DNA of 64,000 nucleotides from Sphingosinicella soli (GTDB lineage: Bacteria; Pseudomonadota; Alphaproteobacteria; Sphingomonadales; Sphingomonadaceae). The translations under genes were made by a program, and so were the position numbers. The stretch spans positions 1 through 64,000 of the forward strand of contig NZ_JACHNZ010000006.1 in the NCBI RefSeq assembly GCF_014199685.1, in the 5' to 3' direction. The notes below the pieces were generated by a model. The model ran no database searches and had not been told where the DNA came from. It saw nothing but the letters and a program-made list of their open reading frames with translations. Below are positions 27,410-36,017 of this stretch, one piece after another (within the stretch, counting starts at the first letter, position 1; every line of letters begins with the position of its first letter).

Positions 27410-29323
27410 GTGCCATTCCCTTCAGAACCGGTGCCGGCTTCGCGTGATTTGAAGCCGGAGACTCAGCCGGCCGAGTTGCAAGTGAAGGGAATGATGCAGT
27501 CGAAACGCGCGATCGAAGCGGCAGGTTCGGCGGCAAACCGCATCGGCAGGGTTGAACCTGCCGCCGCCGCCGCAGCCGAAGAAGCCATGCTTCAGGGTGT
27601 CATCGATACGCTCCCCGTCGGTGTACTTATATTCCAGAGCGGGCCGGACGGCGTTCCCTTGTGCCTGTCTTCCAACGCCACCTTTGAAAACTGGGCGTGC
27701 TATCCGCACAACCAGCTCATCGGGCTCAGCCTGCCGCGTATCCGGCTGCTGAACGAGAACCCGCGTATCGGGGTCGCCGTGGAATCGCTGCTGCAGGACG
27801 CGCGCGGCGCCAAGCGCGAGATCGACTGGTCGGTTTCCGAAAGTCCGCGTCAGCGCCACCTCTCGGCACACATCTCACCGCTCCCGCTCGTGGGAGACAG
27901 TCCGGCGCGCGTTGTCATCGCGGTTCGCGACCGCACTCCCGAAATCCAGGCAGAGCGCAATCTCAAGCAAACCATGCTGAACGATGCGCTCACAGGCCTT
28001 CCGAATCGCGTACTGTTTATCGAGCAGCTGGAAGAAGCCCTTGAAGGTCGCATGAAATCGCACCTCGCGGTCGCAATCATCAACATCGACCGGTTCAAGC
28101 GCATCAACGAAAATCTCGGTCACATCGTCGGCGACGAGCTGCTTGCGGCGATGGCGCGGCGCCTGCTGCCCTGCATCCGTGCCAACGATTGCCTCGCACG
28201 CCTCGCGGGCGACGAGTTCGCGATACTCGTGAAGAACATCGATGCGCCCGAAGACACGATCCGCGTCGTCGAGCGCATTCAGAGTGCGCTCAAGTCGCCG
28301 TTCGTCATCTCGGGCGGCGAGTGTTTCGTTTCGTCGAGCATCGGCATCGCAACGACCTTCTCGTCGCGGCGGTATTCCGAAGACATGATCCGCGATGCGG
28401 ATTTCGCGCTGCACACCGCCAAGTCGCGCGGGCGCGGCGGAATCGCCATTTACCAGTCGAGCGCGCACAGCGTCGCGCGCGACATGTTCCGCATGGAGGC
28501 CGACCTCCGGAAGGCGATCGAACGACAGGAGCTGGAACTCGCCTTCCAGCCCTACGTGAATCTCGAGCAGGGCACCCTTGCCGGCTTCGAAGCCCTCGCG
28601 CGCTGGAATCATCCGGAACGCGGCATGATCTCACCGGCCGACTTCATACCCATTGCCGAGGATTCCGGGCTCATCGTGCCGCTGGGCCGCTGGGCGATCG
28701 AAACCGCCTGCATGCAGATCGCCGACTGGCGCAAGCGCTGCCCCAATGCAGCCGACCTCATTGTCGGCGTCAACGTGTCGGGGCTACAGCTTGCACAGGA
28801 CGATATCGTCGGCGCCGTGGAAGCCGCGCTGGCGAACTCCGGGATCCCCGGCAGCGCGCTCAAGGTCGAACTTACCGAAAGCGCCATCGTCGAAAATCCC
28901 GAGCTGGCACGCCAGATCTTCACAAAGCTAAAGCAGCTTGATCTCAGCATCGCGATGGATGATTTCGGCACAGGCTATTCGTCGCTCAGCTATCTGCAGC
29001 AGCTGCCGATTGATGTGCTGAAGATCGATCAGTCGTTCGTCGCGGGCATGTTGAAATCCGACGACAGCTACAAGATCGTCACCACGATCATCGCGCTCGC
29101 GCGCAACCTCGGCATGAGAACCGTAGCGGAGGGCGTCGAGGAGGAGGGCCAGGCGGATCGGCTTCGCGCACTCGGCTGCGACATGGCTCAGGGGTTTTAC
29201 TTCGCGCGCCCGATGGCGGCGAGGGGCGCCGAAAAGTTGCTCGAAACCGGGCTCTACAGCCCGTCACGCAAGCGCGGCGGCAAGCAGATCATCGATGCGC
29301 GCAGCATCGAGAGGACATCCTGA
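27410..29323 (+). CDS. PAS-GGDEF-EAL cyclic-di-GMP signalling protein
   Basis: This 637-residue cytoplasmic protein has a disordered N terminus, a PAS-like sensor at about 60-185, a GGDEF domain at 186-355 and an EAL phosphodiesterase domain at 365-620. The GGDEF site reads A-G-D-E-F (266-270), one residue off consensus, while the EAL site is complete: E394-A-L, NVSGLQL, the TESAI glutamate, DDFGTGYSSL and AEGVE. It therefore most likely degrades cyclic-di-GMP, with the GGDEF part regulatory or weakly active. The start is uncertain: the GTG at 27410 has no ribosome site, and ATGs at 27491 and 27494 follow AAGGGA closely. Its last 60 bases overlap the convergent cca gene. Confidence 0.9.
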   Translation: MPFPSEPVPASRDLKPETQPAELQVKGMMQSKRAIEAAGSAANRIGRVEPAAAAAAEEAMLQGVIDTLPVGVLIFQSGPDGVPLCLSSNATFENWACYPHNQLIGLSLPRIRLLNENPRIGVAVESLLQDARGAKREIDWSVSESPRQRHLSAHISPLPLVGDSPARVVIAVRDRTPEIQAERNLKQTMLNDALTGLPNRVLFIEQLEEALEGRMKSHLAVAIINIDRFKRINENLGHIVGDELLAAMARRLLPCIRANDCLARLAGDEFAILVKNIDAPEDTIRVVERIQSALKSPFVISGGECFVSSSIGIATTFSSRRYSEDMIRDADFALHTAKSRGRGGIAIYQSSAHSVARDMFRMEADLRKAIERQELELAFQPYVNLEQGTLAGFEALARWNHPERGMISPADFIPIAEDSGLIVPLGRWAIETACMQIADWRKRCPNAADLIVGVNVSGLQLAQDDIVGAVEAALANSGIPGSALKVELTESAIVENPELARQIFTKLKQLDLSIAMDDFGTGYSSLSYLQQLPIDVLKIDQSFVAGMLKSDDSYKIVTTIIALARNLGMRTVAEGVEEEGQADRLRALGCDMAQGFYFARPMAARGAEKLLETGLYSPSRKRGGKQIIDARSIERTS

Positions 29324-30460
29324 AGCCACCCAGTCACGTTCGAAACGCTGCAGACGCCGGCTGACCTCCGGGCCGGCCGAAATGCCGCGCGCGATGATAT
29401 CCTTGCCGCTCACCGGCATCGCCGGCTTTCGCCAGTCCGCCAGCGCTTCCCACGCGGCGCGGGCGTCCTCGCCCAGCAACAGGAGCCGATCGCGCGCCAC
29501 ATCGACGCCCCTGAAATAGGCCGCAGTAAACGGATCCCCGGGCAACGCCGGATCGGCGACACCCAGCGCGTCCAGTCGCGCCGTATCGCGCCGAGACAGT
29601 CTCAGCCGCGCGCCGAATTCCGCTCCCAGCCCCTCGCGCTGCGGCAACAGCGCGGCAAAGCGCCGGATCGGGTCGGGATCAACACCCCAGGCCGCCTCGC
29701 GTCCGGCGAGTGCCGCGAGATGCGGAACACACTCAGGCACGATTTCGGGCAGAACCGGCTTCAGAATGCCCAGCGCCAGCATCAGCGCGAGCGTCTCCGC
29801 CGCGCGCGGCAGCACAAGGATGCGGAACAGTTCGTCACGAATGCGTTCGCGAGACAGCGCCATCAGATCGTTGGCGCGCGCCGCGCACGCCGCCAGCCCC
29901 TCCGCGTCCGGCGCGCCGCGTCCGAAACGGCTGTGGAAGCGGAAGAAGCGCAGGATGCGCAGATGATCCTCGGCAATCCGCTGGAGCGGCTCCCCGATAA
30001 AACGGACGCGGCCCTCATGTAGATCAAGTAGTCCGCCGAACCAGTCGTCGATGTCGCCGCCGGGCAGCCGCGCATAGAGCGCGTTGATCGTGAAGTCGCG
30101 CCGCGCTGCGTCTTCGCGCCAGTCAGCCGTATACTTTACGGTTGCGCGTCGCCCGTCGGTGGAGACGTCGCGCCGCAATGTCGTCACTTCGATGATGAGA
30201 TCGGGTGTCACCGCAGTGACCGTGCCGTGCGCGATGCCCGTCGGCACGACCTGAATACCGGCCGCCTCCAGCCGTTTCGTCACCTCCGCCGGGGAGAGCG
30301 CGGTCGCAAGGTCCACGTCCGTCACGGGCAGATCGAGCAGCGCATCGCGCACCGCGCCGCCCACCAGCCGCGTCGTACCGTTTTCGGCATCGAGCGCGCG
30401 GAGGACGGCGGCCCCGCCTGCCGTCGTCGACCATGCCGGTGGGGGCAGCTTTCGGGTCAT
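29264..30460 (-). CDS. cca: CCA tRNA nucleotidyltransferase / poly(A) polymerase family
   Basis: This class II nucleotidyltransferase adds or repairs the CCA end of tRNAs. The 398-residue protein has the catalytic LVGGAVRDALLDLPVTDVDL segment with the Asp-x-Asp metal pair, the RRDFTINAL motif and the RIAEDHLRILRFFRFHSRFG motif that precedes the helical neck and body. Poly(A) polymerases of the same class cannot be excluded, but the length and alphaproteobacterial context favour CCA addition. The ATG overlaps the stop of the Nudix gene upstream (ATGA). The 3' end overlaps the EAL gene by 60 bases tail to tail. Confidence 0.92.
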   Translation of the reverse strand: MTRKLPPPAWSTTAGGAAVLRALDAENGTTRLVGGAVRDALLDLPVTDVDLATALSPAEVTKRLEAAGIQVVPTGIAHGTVTAVTPDLIIEVTTLRRDVSTDGRRATVKYTADWREDAARRDFTINALYARLPGGDIDDWFGGLLDLHEGRVRFIGEPLQRIAEDHLRILRFFRFHSRFGRGAPDAEGLAACAARANDLMALSRERIRDELFRILVLPRAAETLALMLALGILKPVLPEIVPECVPHLAALAGREAAWGVDPDPIRRFAALLPQREGLGAEFGARLRLSRRDTARLDALGVADPALPGDPFTAAYFRGVDVARDRLLLLGEDARAAWEALADWRKPAMPVSGKDIIARGISAGPEVSRRLQRFERDWVASGCPLDAARIDDLLAAALA

Positions 30461-31059
30461 CGCGTCAGAATCCGCGCGAGGTTCACCACCATGCCCGCCG
30501 TCGCGCCCCAGATGTCGCCGTCTCTCCAGGGAATCACGTAGAAGGTGCGCTCGCGCCCCTTGAATTCCGCGGTGCGGCGCTCGTGCCTCGAAGCGTCGAG
30601 CACATAGGCGAGCGGCACCTCGAACAGGCTTTCGACCTCCGCTTCGTGCGGGGTGAGCGCGAGGTCCGGCGGGATGATCCCCACCACCGGCGTAACGCGA
30701 AACCCGGTGCCGGTCGCGTAGTCGTCGATGGGCGCGATCACCTCCACATCGCCCGGCGGCAGCGCGGTTTCCTCTTCGGCTTCGCGCAAGGCGGCGCGCA
30801 CGGCGTCCTCGCCGGGGTCGAGCCGACCGCCGGGAAATGCCACCTGACCGGCATGCCGCCGCATTTTGGCGTTGCGCTTGGTGAGCAGCAGCGTCGGCTC
30901 GCGCCTCGCGATCACGGGGACGAGTACGGCAGCGGGGGTCAGCGCGCCGAGCAGGTCGGTGTCGAAATTGTCGATGTCATCGCCGAACTGCGGAAGATGG
31001 CCGGGGATGCGTTCATAGGCGCGCAGGCGGGTGCGCAGCCAGTCGAGGTCGGCGCTCAT
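30457..31059 (-). CDS. Nudix hydrolase, CoA pyrophosphatase type
   Basis: This 200-residue Nudix enzyme probably cleaves coenzyme A or acyl-CoA into 4'-phosphopantetheine and 3',5'-ADP. It carries the NuCoA signature (LLTxR...R...G...FPGG) as LLTKRNAKMRRHAGQVAFPGG split over residues 60-80, directly before the Nudix helix GRLDPG...REAEEE. The penultimate glycine of the usual Nudix box is alanine here. The ATG at 31059 overlaps the stop of the DUF1285 gene, and its own stop overlaps the cca start, so the three genes form one coupled operon. Confidence 0.88.
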   Translation of the reverse strand: MSADLDWLRTRLRAYERIPGHLPQFGDDIDNFDTDLLGALTPAAVLVPVIARREPTLLLTKRNAKMRRHAGQVAFPGGRLDPGEDAVRAALREAEEETALPPGDVEVIAPIDDYATGTGFRVTPVVGIIPPDLALTPHEAEVESLFEVPLAYVLDASRHERRTAEFKGRERTFYVIPWRDGDIWGATAGMVVNLARILTR

Positions 31060-31607
31060 GCGTCTATCAACGGGAAGTAGGCGCCTTCGCTCCACACGCC
31101 CGCCGGATCCCTGCCCTCGGCGATGGCGATGTCGGCGAGTTCGTAATAGACCGGCCGCGCGATGCGCGCCTCCAGCCCGGCGCGGACGTGGAGGTACGGC
31201 GCCTCGTCGCGCAGGAATATCGCATGCCCCGGCCCGGCGATCACAGGATCGCCCGTGTTGAGCGTGAAGCCGAGACGGCGCGCCTCGCCTTCCCCCTCGC
31301 TCGCCACGGCGACCGCGATGAATGCCGCGTCCTCCACGAGAATGGTCAGCTTTTCGGCGGGCGTCACCAGCACATGCGCGCCGTCGGGCTCGCGGCGCAG
31401 GATGGTCGAAAACAGCCGCACCATCTCGGGACGCGGGATCGGCGCGTCCTGATGGAACCACGTGCCTTCCCGCGCGATCCGCATTTCGCTGTCGCCGGTG
31501 CGCTCGGGATGCCAGCTTTCGACCGGCGGAAGCGTTCGCTCCGCCGCTGCCTGCGCGATCTCGGCGAGCGTTGCCGGTATGTCCAGGGTGGCGCGTGTGT
31601 CGATCAT
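31056..31607 (-). CDS. DUF1285 family protein, function unknown
   Basis: This 183-residue cytoplasmic protein belongs to DUF1285, recognised by the PPVESWHPERTGDSEMRIAREGTW-like block (here residues 27-50), the GxWFHxDxPIxRPxMVRLFSTIL pattern and the C-terminal RPVYYELADIA and GVWSEGAYFPL segments. The fold is known from a structural genomics entry in the family but no activity has been assigned that I can name. ATG at 31607 with AGGGTGG upstream. It leads the operon DUF1285-Nudix-cca and is divergent from the MoxR block, with 65 bases between the starts. Confidence 0.88.
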   Translation of the reverse strand: MIDTRATLDIPATLAEIAQAAAERTLPPVESWHPERTGDSEMRIAREGTWFHQDAPIPRPEMVRLFSTILRREPDGAHVLVTPAEKLTILVEDAAFIAVAVASEGEGEARRLGFTLNTGDPVIAGPGHAIFLRDEAPYLHVRAGLEARIARPVYYELADIAIAEGRDPAGVWSEGAYFPLIDA

Positions 31608-31638
31608 GGCTTGCCACCCTTATCGCGCGCAGCGATGA

Positions 31639-31666
31639 TTGTAACCCTGATCCCCCTTTGTATTAG
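31639..31666 (+). promoter_or_regulatory. candidate leaderless promoter of the MoxR operon
   Basis: TTGTAA (31639-31644) and TATTAG (31661-31666) are 16 bases apart. The -10 ends six bases before the GTG at 31673, so transcription should start on the start codon; no Shine-Dalgarno is present. This is the best of three such arrangements in the window. Confidence 0.5.
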
Positions 31667-31672
31667 AGCGCT

Positions 31673-32665
31673 GTGAACACCGAACCCAAGCCTCCCCTCG
31701 ACATCAAGCAGGCCGAAGCGCGCTTCGATGCGCTTGCCGCTTCGTTTGCCGACGCCCGCACCGAGATTGCCCGCACCATCATCGGGCAGGATCGCGTCGT
31801 CGAACTTGCGCTCGTCGCCTTGCTCGCGGGCGGTCATGCGCTCGTCGTCGGCCTGCCCGGCCTCGCCAAAACACGCCTCGTGAAGACGCTCGGCACGGTG
31901 CTCGGGCTCGATACGCGCCGCGTTCAGTTCACGCCCGATCTCGTGCCTTCGGACATTCTCGGGGCCGAAGTGCTCGAACAGTCGCAGGGCAGCGACCGCG
32001 CCTTCCGCTTCATCGAAGGGCCGGTTTTCACGCAGCTTCTGATGGCCGACGAGATCAACCGGGCGAGCCCGCGGACCCAGTCCGCGCTGCTGGAGGCGAT
32101 GCAGGAGCGGCAGGTGAGCGTCGCGGGCACGGCGCGGCCCCTGCCCCGTCCGTTCCACGTGCTCGCCACGCAGAACCCGATCGAGCAGGAAGGCACGTAT
32201 CCGCTCCCCGAAGCGCAGCTCGATCGTTTCCTGCTGCAGATCGATATCGATTTCCCGTCGCTCACCGACGAGCGCGCCATTCTTGTCGCCACCACGGGTG
32301 CCCAAGACCCCGCACCCGAGCCGGTTCTCGGCGCCGCCGATCTGATCGAGGCGCAGACGCTTCTGACGCACATGCCCGTGCCCGAAGGCGTGGTCGATGC
32401 CATCCTTCGCGCCGTACGCAGCCTGCGGCCGGGCGCGGAAAACCCCGGCCTGCTGTGGGGGCCGGGGCCGCGCGGCGGACAGGCGCTCATCACGGCGGCG
32501 CGCGCCCGCGCGTTCCTGCAAGGACGATCGGTGCCGCTGCTGGAAGATGTCGCCGCGCTGCTCCAGCCTGCCCTTGGCCACCGCGTCCAGCTCGGCTTCG
32601 GCGCGCGCAGCGAAGGGCGCAGCACGGCCGATCTCATCCGGGCGGTCGAATCCGGGCTGGAGTGA
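31673..32665 (+). CDS. MoxR family AAA+ ATPase
   Basis: MoxR ATPases act as chaperones that remodel or insert metal centres into partner proteins, typically VWA-domain proteins encoded beside them. The 330-residue protein has Walker A in GLPGLAKTRLVK (about 60-71), the sensor region FTPDLVPSDILG, Walker B in LLMADEINRASP and the ATQNPIEQEGTYPLPEAQLD motif typical of the family. The start is a GTG at 31673 that is probably leaderless. It leads four genes whose stops and starts all overlap: MoxR, DUF58, a BatA-like membrane protein and a second large membrane protein. Confidence 0.95.
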   Translation: MNTEPKPPLDIKQAEARFDALAASFADARTEIARTIIGQDRVVELALVALLAGGHALVVGLPGLAKTRLVKTLGTVLGLDTRRVQFTPDLVPSDILGAEVLEQSQGSDRAFRFIEGPVFTQLLMADEINRASPRTQSALLEAMQERQVSVAGTARPLPRPFHVLATQNPIEQEGTYPLPEAQLDRFLLQIDIDFPSLTDERAILVATTGAQDPAPEPVLGAADLIEAQTLLTHMPVPEGVVDAILRAVRSLRPGAENPGLLWGPGPRGGQALITAARARAFLQGRSVPLLEDVAALLQPALGHRVQLGFGARSEGRSTADLIRAVESGLE

Positions 32666-33489
32666 GTACGCCGCAGGACGCCGAACGCATCGCGGCCATG
32701 ATCGGCCCGCTGCGTCTAGCGCGTGCCCGCGCGCGCGCCGCGCGTCAGGCGGGCGCGCATCCCCGCCGCGTGGCCGGGCCGGGCGCCGAATTCTGGCAGT
32801 ACCGGATGCTGAACCCCGGCGAGGCTGCCGACAAGGTGGATTGGCGGCGATCGGGCCGCAGCGACGAGCTGTATGTGCGCGAACGCGAGCGCGAAGACCC
32901 TGTGCGGCTGTGGCTCTGGTCCGACGCCAGCGCCTCGATGGACTACGCTTCGGATGAAGCGCTGCCGCGCAAGAAGGCCCTCGCGGACACGGTGATCGCC
33001 GCGCTCGGGCTCGCGGCGCACGAAGCCGGAGAGACGTGCTGCTTCCCGCCCGATCCCCGTCCGCTGCGGGGCGACACGCTGCTTGCCCCGCAAGGCCCGG
33101 GCGACGCGCCCCGGCTTGATGCCCCCGGCCCCGCCGACATCGTGCTCGCGGCAGGCGATTTCCTGGGGCCGCGCGCGCTCGACTGGATCGCGCCTGCCGC
33201 CGCCGCCGGTGCGCAGGGTGTCGTTATCGCCGTCGCCGATCCCGCCGAGATCGCCTTTCCCTTCACCGGGCGCGTGCATTTTGACGCGGTCGAGCCCGGC
33301 GACCGTCCGTTCGAAGCGGGCCGCGCCGAAGCGCTCGGCGAAACCTATGCCGCCGCGTGGACCGCGCACCGCGCCCGGCTCGCCGACGCCTGCAACCGTC
33401 CCGGCTGGTTCCTCGTCGAGGTGGTAACAGGCGAGGATGCAGCGGCTCATGCCGCGCAGATCGCCCGCTGGCTGCGGGAAACCGCCTGA
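32662..33489 (+). CDS. DUF58 domain protein (VWA-like)
   Basis: This 275-residue protein belongs to DUF58, a VWA-like family that is the usual partner of MoxR ATPases. The family core is visible: EFWQYRMLNPGEAADKVDWRRSGRSDELYVRE, here spread over residues 35-66, then LWLWSDASASMDYASD with the D-x-S-x-S metal site at about 86-90. It lacks obvious membrane segments. The start is the GTG at 32662, overlapping the MoxR stop (GTGA); frames extending upstream are read-through inside moxR. The stop overlaps the next start by one base. Confidence 0.9.
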   Translation: MSTPQDAERIAAMIGPLRLARARARAARQAGAHPRRVAGPGAEFWQYRMLNPGEAADKVDWRRSGRSDELYVREREREDPVRLWLWSDASASMDYASDEALPRKKALADTVIAALGLAAHEAGETCCFPPDPRPLRGDTLLAPQGPGDAPRLDAPGPADIVLAAGDFLGPRALDWIAPAAAAGAQGVVIAVADPAEIAFPFTGRVHFDAVEPGDRPFEAGRAEALGETYAAAWTAHRARLADACNRPGWFLVEVVTGEDAAAHAAQIARWLRETA

Positions 33490-36017
33490 TGGGCGGCGCG
33501 TTCAGCTTCGCCTTGCCGTGGCTTCTCGCCGCCGGGCTGGCGCTGCCGTTCCTCTGGTTCCTGCTGCGCCGCCTGCCCCCCGCCGTGCGGCGTGTGCGCC
33601 TGCCTTCGATCGTGCTGCTCGACAATGCCGAAATTCCGCCGCCGCCTGCCGCGACGCCGCCCTGGTGGCTGGTTCTGCTGAGAATCGGCATCGTCGCACT
33701 GCTGATCGCCGGGCTTGCCGGGCCGATCTGGAAGCAGACCCCCGCAACAGCGCCGCCCGCCCGTCTCGCAATCGTGATCGACAACGGCTGGTCCGCCGCC
33801 TCGCAGTGGGATCGGCTCGTCACCGCCGCGTCCGAGCGTATCGAAACGCTGCCGGACACGACGCGATTCACGGTTTTGCCGACCGCATTCGACGGCCCCG
33901 TTCCGGCGGCGCACTGGGTCGACGCCCCCACCGCGAAGGCGCAGCTCGCCGCGCTCAGTCCCTTGCCGTGGCCCGCCGAGCGCGCGCGCCGCGCGGCCGC
34001 GCTTCCCGAAGACGCCGCGTTCCTGTGGGTTTCCGACGGCGTCGAGGATGCAGACGCCCCCGCCCTGCGCCGCGCGCTGGCAGGGGCAGAGCTTCTCGCA
34101 CTGCCCCCCACGGAGCCCGCGATTCGCGCCGCCGGACGCACCAACGAGGGTTGGAGCGGCCAGATCGTCGCGCCGCCGGGGCTTGCGTCGGCATCGCTGC
34201 GCTTCCGCAGCCGCCGGGGCGAAACCCTTTTCAGCGAGCCGCTGGTCTTCGACGGCGACGTCGCGACGTTCCGCATCCGGCTCGACGCGTCCGAGCGGGC
34301 AGACGTGAGCCGCCTCACCGCCGGAAGCAGCGCGCAGGCGATCTGGCTGGCGGATGGCAGCGCGGCCCGCCCGCGCGTCGTCGTCGTGGAAGGCCCGTCG
34401 AACGCGCCGCCGCTCGAATCCGGCGGTTACTACGTGCGCCGCGCGCTGGAGCCACACGCCGATGTCAGGGCGGGCACGATCGCTGACGCCGCCGATGATC
34501 CCGCAACACTCTTCGTGCTCACCGATGTCGCCGCTGAACCCGAACAGGCCAAGCCCCTGCTCGATCGTGTCGAGAAGGGCGCCGTCGTCATCCTTTTCGC
34601 CGGGCCGCGCATCGCCGAAAACGGCAGCGCGCTCTCGCCCGTGCCGCTGCGTGCGGGGGCGCGGGCGCTCGGCGGCGTGCTGTCGTGGCAGCAGCCGCAG
34701 GCGATCGGCGGTTTTGAAGAGACGGGTCCGCTCGCGGGCCTCGCCATTCCAGAGGAAGCGCGCATCTCGCGCCAGCTTCTCGCCGCATCCGACAATGATG
34801 CGATGCGCTGGGCGTGGCTTGCCGACGGCACGCCAATGGTGAGCGCGGCGCGGCGGGGCGCGGGGCTGCTCATCCTCGTCCACACCGCCGCCGATCCGTC
34901 GTGGTCTACCCTGCCGCTCAGCGGACTGTTCGAGGCGATGCTGCGGCGTCTGCTGCCGCTGGGGGCGAATCCGGCATCCATCGACATCGCGGGCGCGAAA
35001 CCCTGGGTGCTCGAACGCATGCTCGGCGCGCGCGGGCAATGGCAGGAACCGGAACGGCCCGTCACCATTCCGGCCTCGCGTATCGATGCGGCGACGGCGA
35101 GCGCAGCGACTCCGCCCGGCCTCTACCGCAGCGGCGACGCCCGGCGCATCGTCAACCTCGCGGGCGCGCTCGGCCCGCGCTTCAGCTTCGCGCCGCTGGC
35201 GACCGACGGCCTCAGGCCTGCGGTCGAAGCCGCGCCGCCGCTCGATATCGGCGCATGGCTGATCTTCGCCGCCGTGCTGCTCGCGCTTGTCGATATTCTC
35301 GTCGCGCTGCGTCTGCGCGGTGTACTGGTGCCCTTCGGCGCCGCCTTGCTCGTCATGCTCGCGCCGGGGGCTGCACACGCCGCTGATCTCCAGCTCGCCT
35401 ACGTCCGCACGGGCAGCGCCGCGACCGACGCGGGCGTTGCGCGCGGCCTCGAATCGCTTGGCCAAACGCTTACGCGCCGCACCTCCGTCTCGCCCGGCAA
35501 GCCCGCCGCCGTCGATCCGGCGCGCGATCCGCTCGGCGCGTATCCGGTGCTGTACTGGCCCGCCGCGACCGTCCGCAGCATGTCTCCGGCCGCCGCGCTC
35601 CGCCTGCGCGCCTACATCGCCGCCGGGGGCCTCGTTCTCTTCGATTTCGGGCGGCCGCTCGGTGCGGGAAGCGGCGCGCGGGATTTGCTGGAACCGCTCG
35701 GCCTCCCGGCGCTCAGCGAGGTGGGCAGCGAACACGTGCTCTCGCGCAGCTTCTACCTGCTCAGCACCCATGCGGGCGGCGCGGTGTGGGCGGAGGCGGG
35801 CAGCGAGGGGGAAGACAGCCACGTCTCCGGCGTCGTCATCGGCGGCGGCGACTGGGCCTCGCTCTGGTCGGGCGACCGTGTCGTCAGCCAAGCGCAGCGT
35901 GAACAGGCGCTGCGGTTCGGCGTCAATCTGGTGATGTACGCGCTCACCGGAACCTACAAGGCCGATCAGGTTCACACCCGTGCGCTGCTCGATCGCATGG
36001 GCGGGCCGCAGCGATGA
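33489..36017 (+). CDS. BatA-like membrane protein with C-terminal DUF4159
   Basis: This 842-residue inner-membrane protein begins with the aerotolerance-type N-terminal domain: two membrane helices at about 5-27 (FALPWLLAAGLALPFLWFLL) and 57-77, flanking the RRLPSIVLL-like segment. A large periplasmic or cytoplasmic middle region follows. Two further helices occur near 585-625, and a C-terminal DUF4159 domain (about 635-840) contains LQLAYVRTGS and GGLVLFDFGRP. It is the third gene of the MoxR block. The ATG overlaps the DUF58 stop (TGATG). The exact role is unknown; envelope stress or maturation of surface proteins is a common guess for such clusters. Confidence 0.87.
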   Translation: MGGAFSFALPWLLAAGLALPFLWFLLRRLPPAVRRVRLPSIVLLDNAEIPPPPAATPPWWLVLLRIGIVALLIAGLAGPIWKQTPATAPPARLAIVIDNGWSAASQWDRLVTAASERIETLPDTTRFTVLPTAFDGPVPAAHWVDAPTAKAQLAALSPLPWPAERARRAAALPEDAAFLWVSDGVEDADAPALRRALAGAELLALPPTEPAIRAAGRTNEGWSGQIVAPPGLASASLRFRSRRGETLFSEPLVFDGDVATFRIRLDASERADVSRLTAGSSAQAIWLADGSAARPRVVVVEGPSNAPPLESGGYYVRRALEPHADVRAGTIADAADDPATLFVLTDVAAEPEQAKPLLDRVEKGAVVILFAGPRIAENGSALSPVPLRAGARALGGVLSWQQPQAIGGFEETGPLAGLAIPEEARISRQLLAASDNDAMRWAWLADGTPMVSAARRGAGLLILVHTAADPSWSTLPLSGLFEAMLRRLLPLGANPASIDIAGAKPWVLERMLGARGQWQEPERPVTIPASRIDAATASAATPPGLYRSGDARRIVNLAGALGPRFSFAPLATDGLRPAVEAAPPLDIGAWLIFAAVLLALVDILVALRLRGVLVPFGAALLVMLAPGAAHAADLQLAYVRTGSAATDAGVARGLESLGQTLTRRTSVSPGKPAAVDPARDPLGAYPVLYWPAATVRSMSPAAALRLRAYIAAGGLVLFDFGRPLGAGSGARDLLEPLGLPALSEVGSEHVLSRSFYLLSTHAGGAVWAEAGSEGEDSHVSGVVIGGGDWASLWSGDRVVSQAQREQALRFGVNLVMYALTGTYKADQVHTRALLDRMGGPQR

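Noticed and set aside
33447-35975. Long open frame antisense to the BatA-like gene (and many similar ones opposite other genes)
   Set aside because: Typical shadow frames of high-GC coding DNA; their translations are low-complexity Arg/Ala/Gly-rich and match no family.
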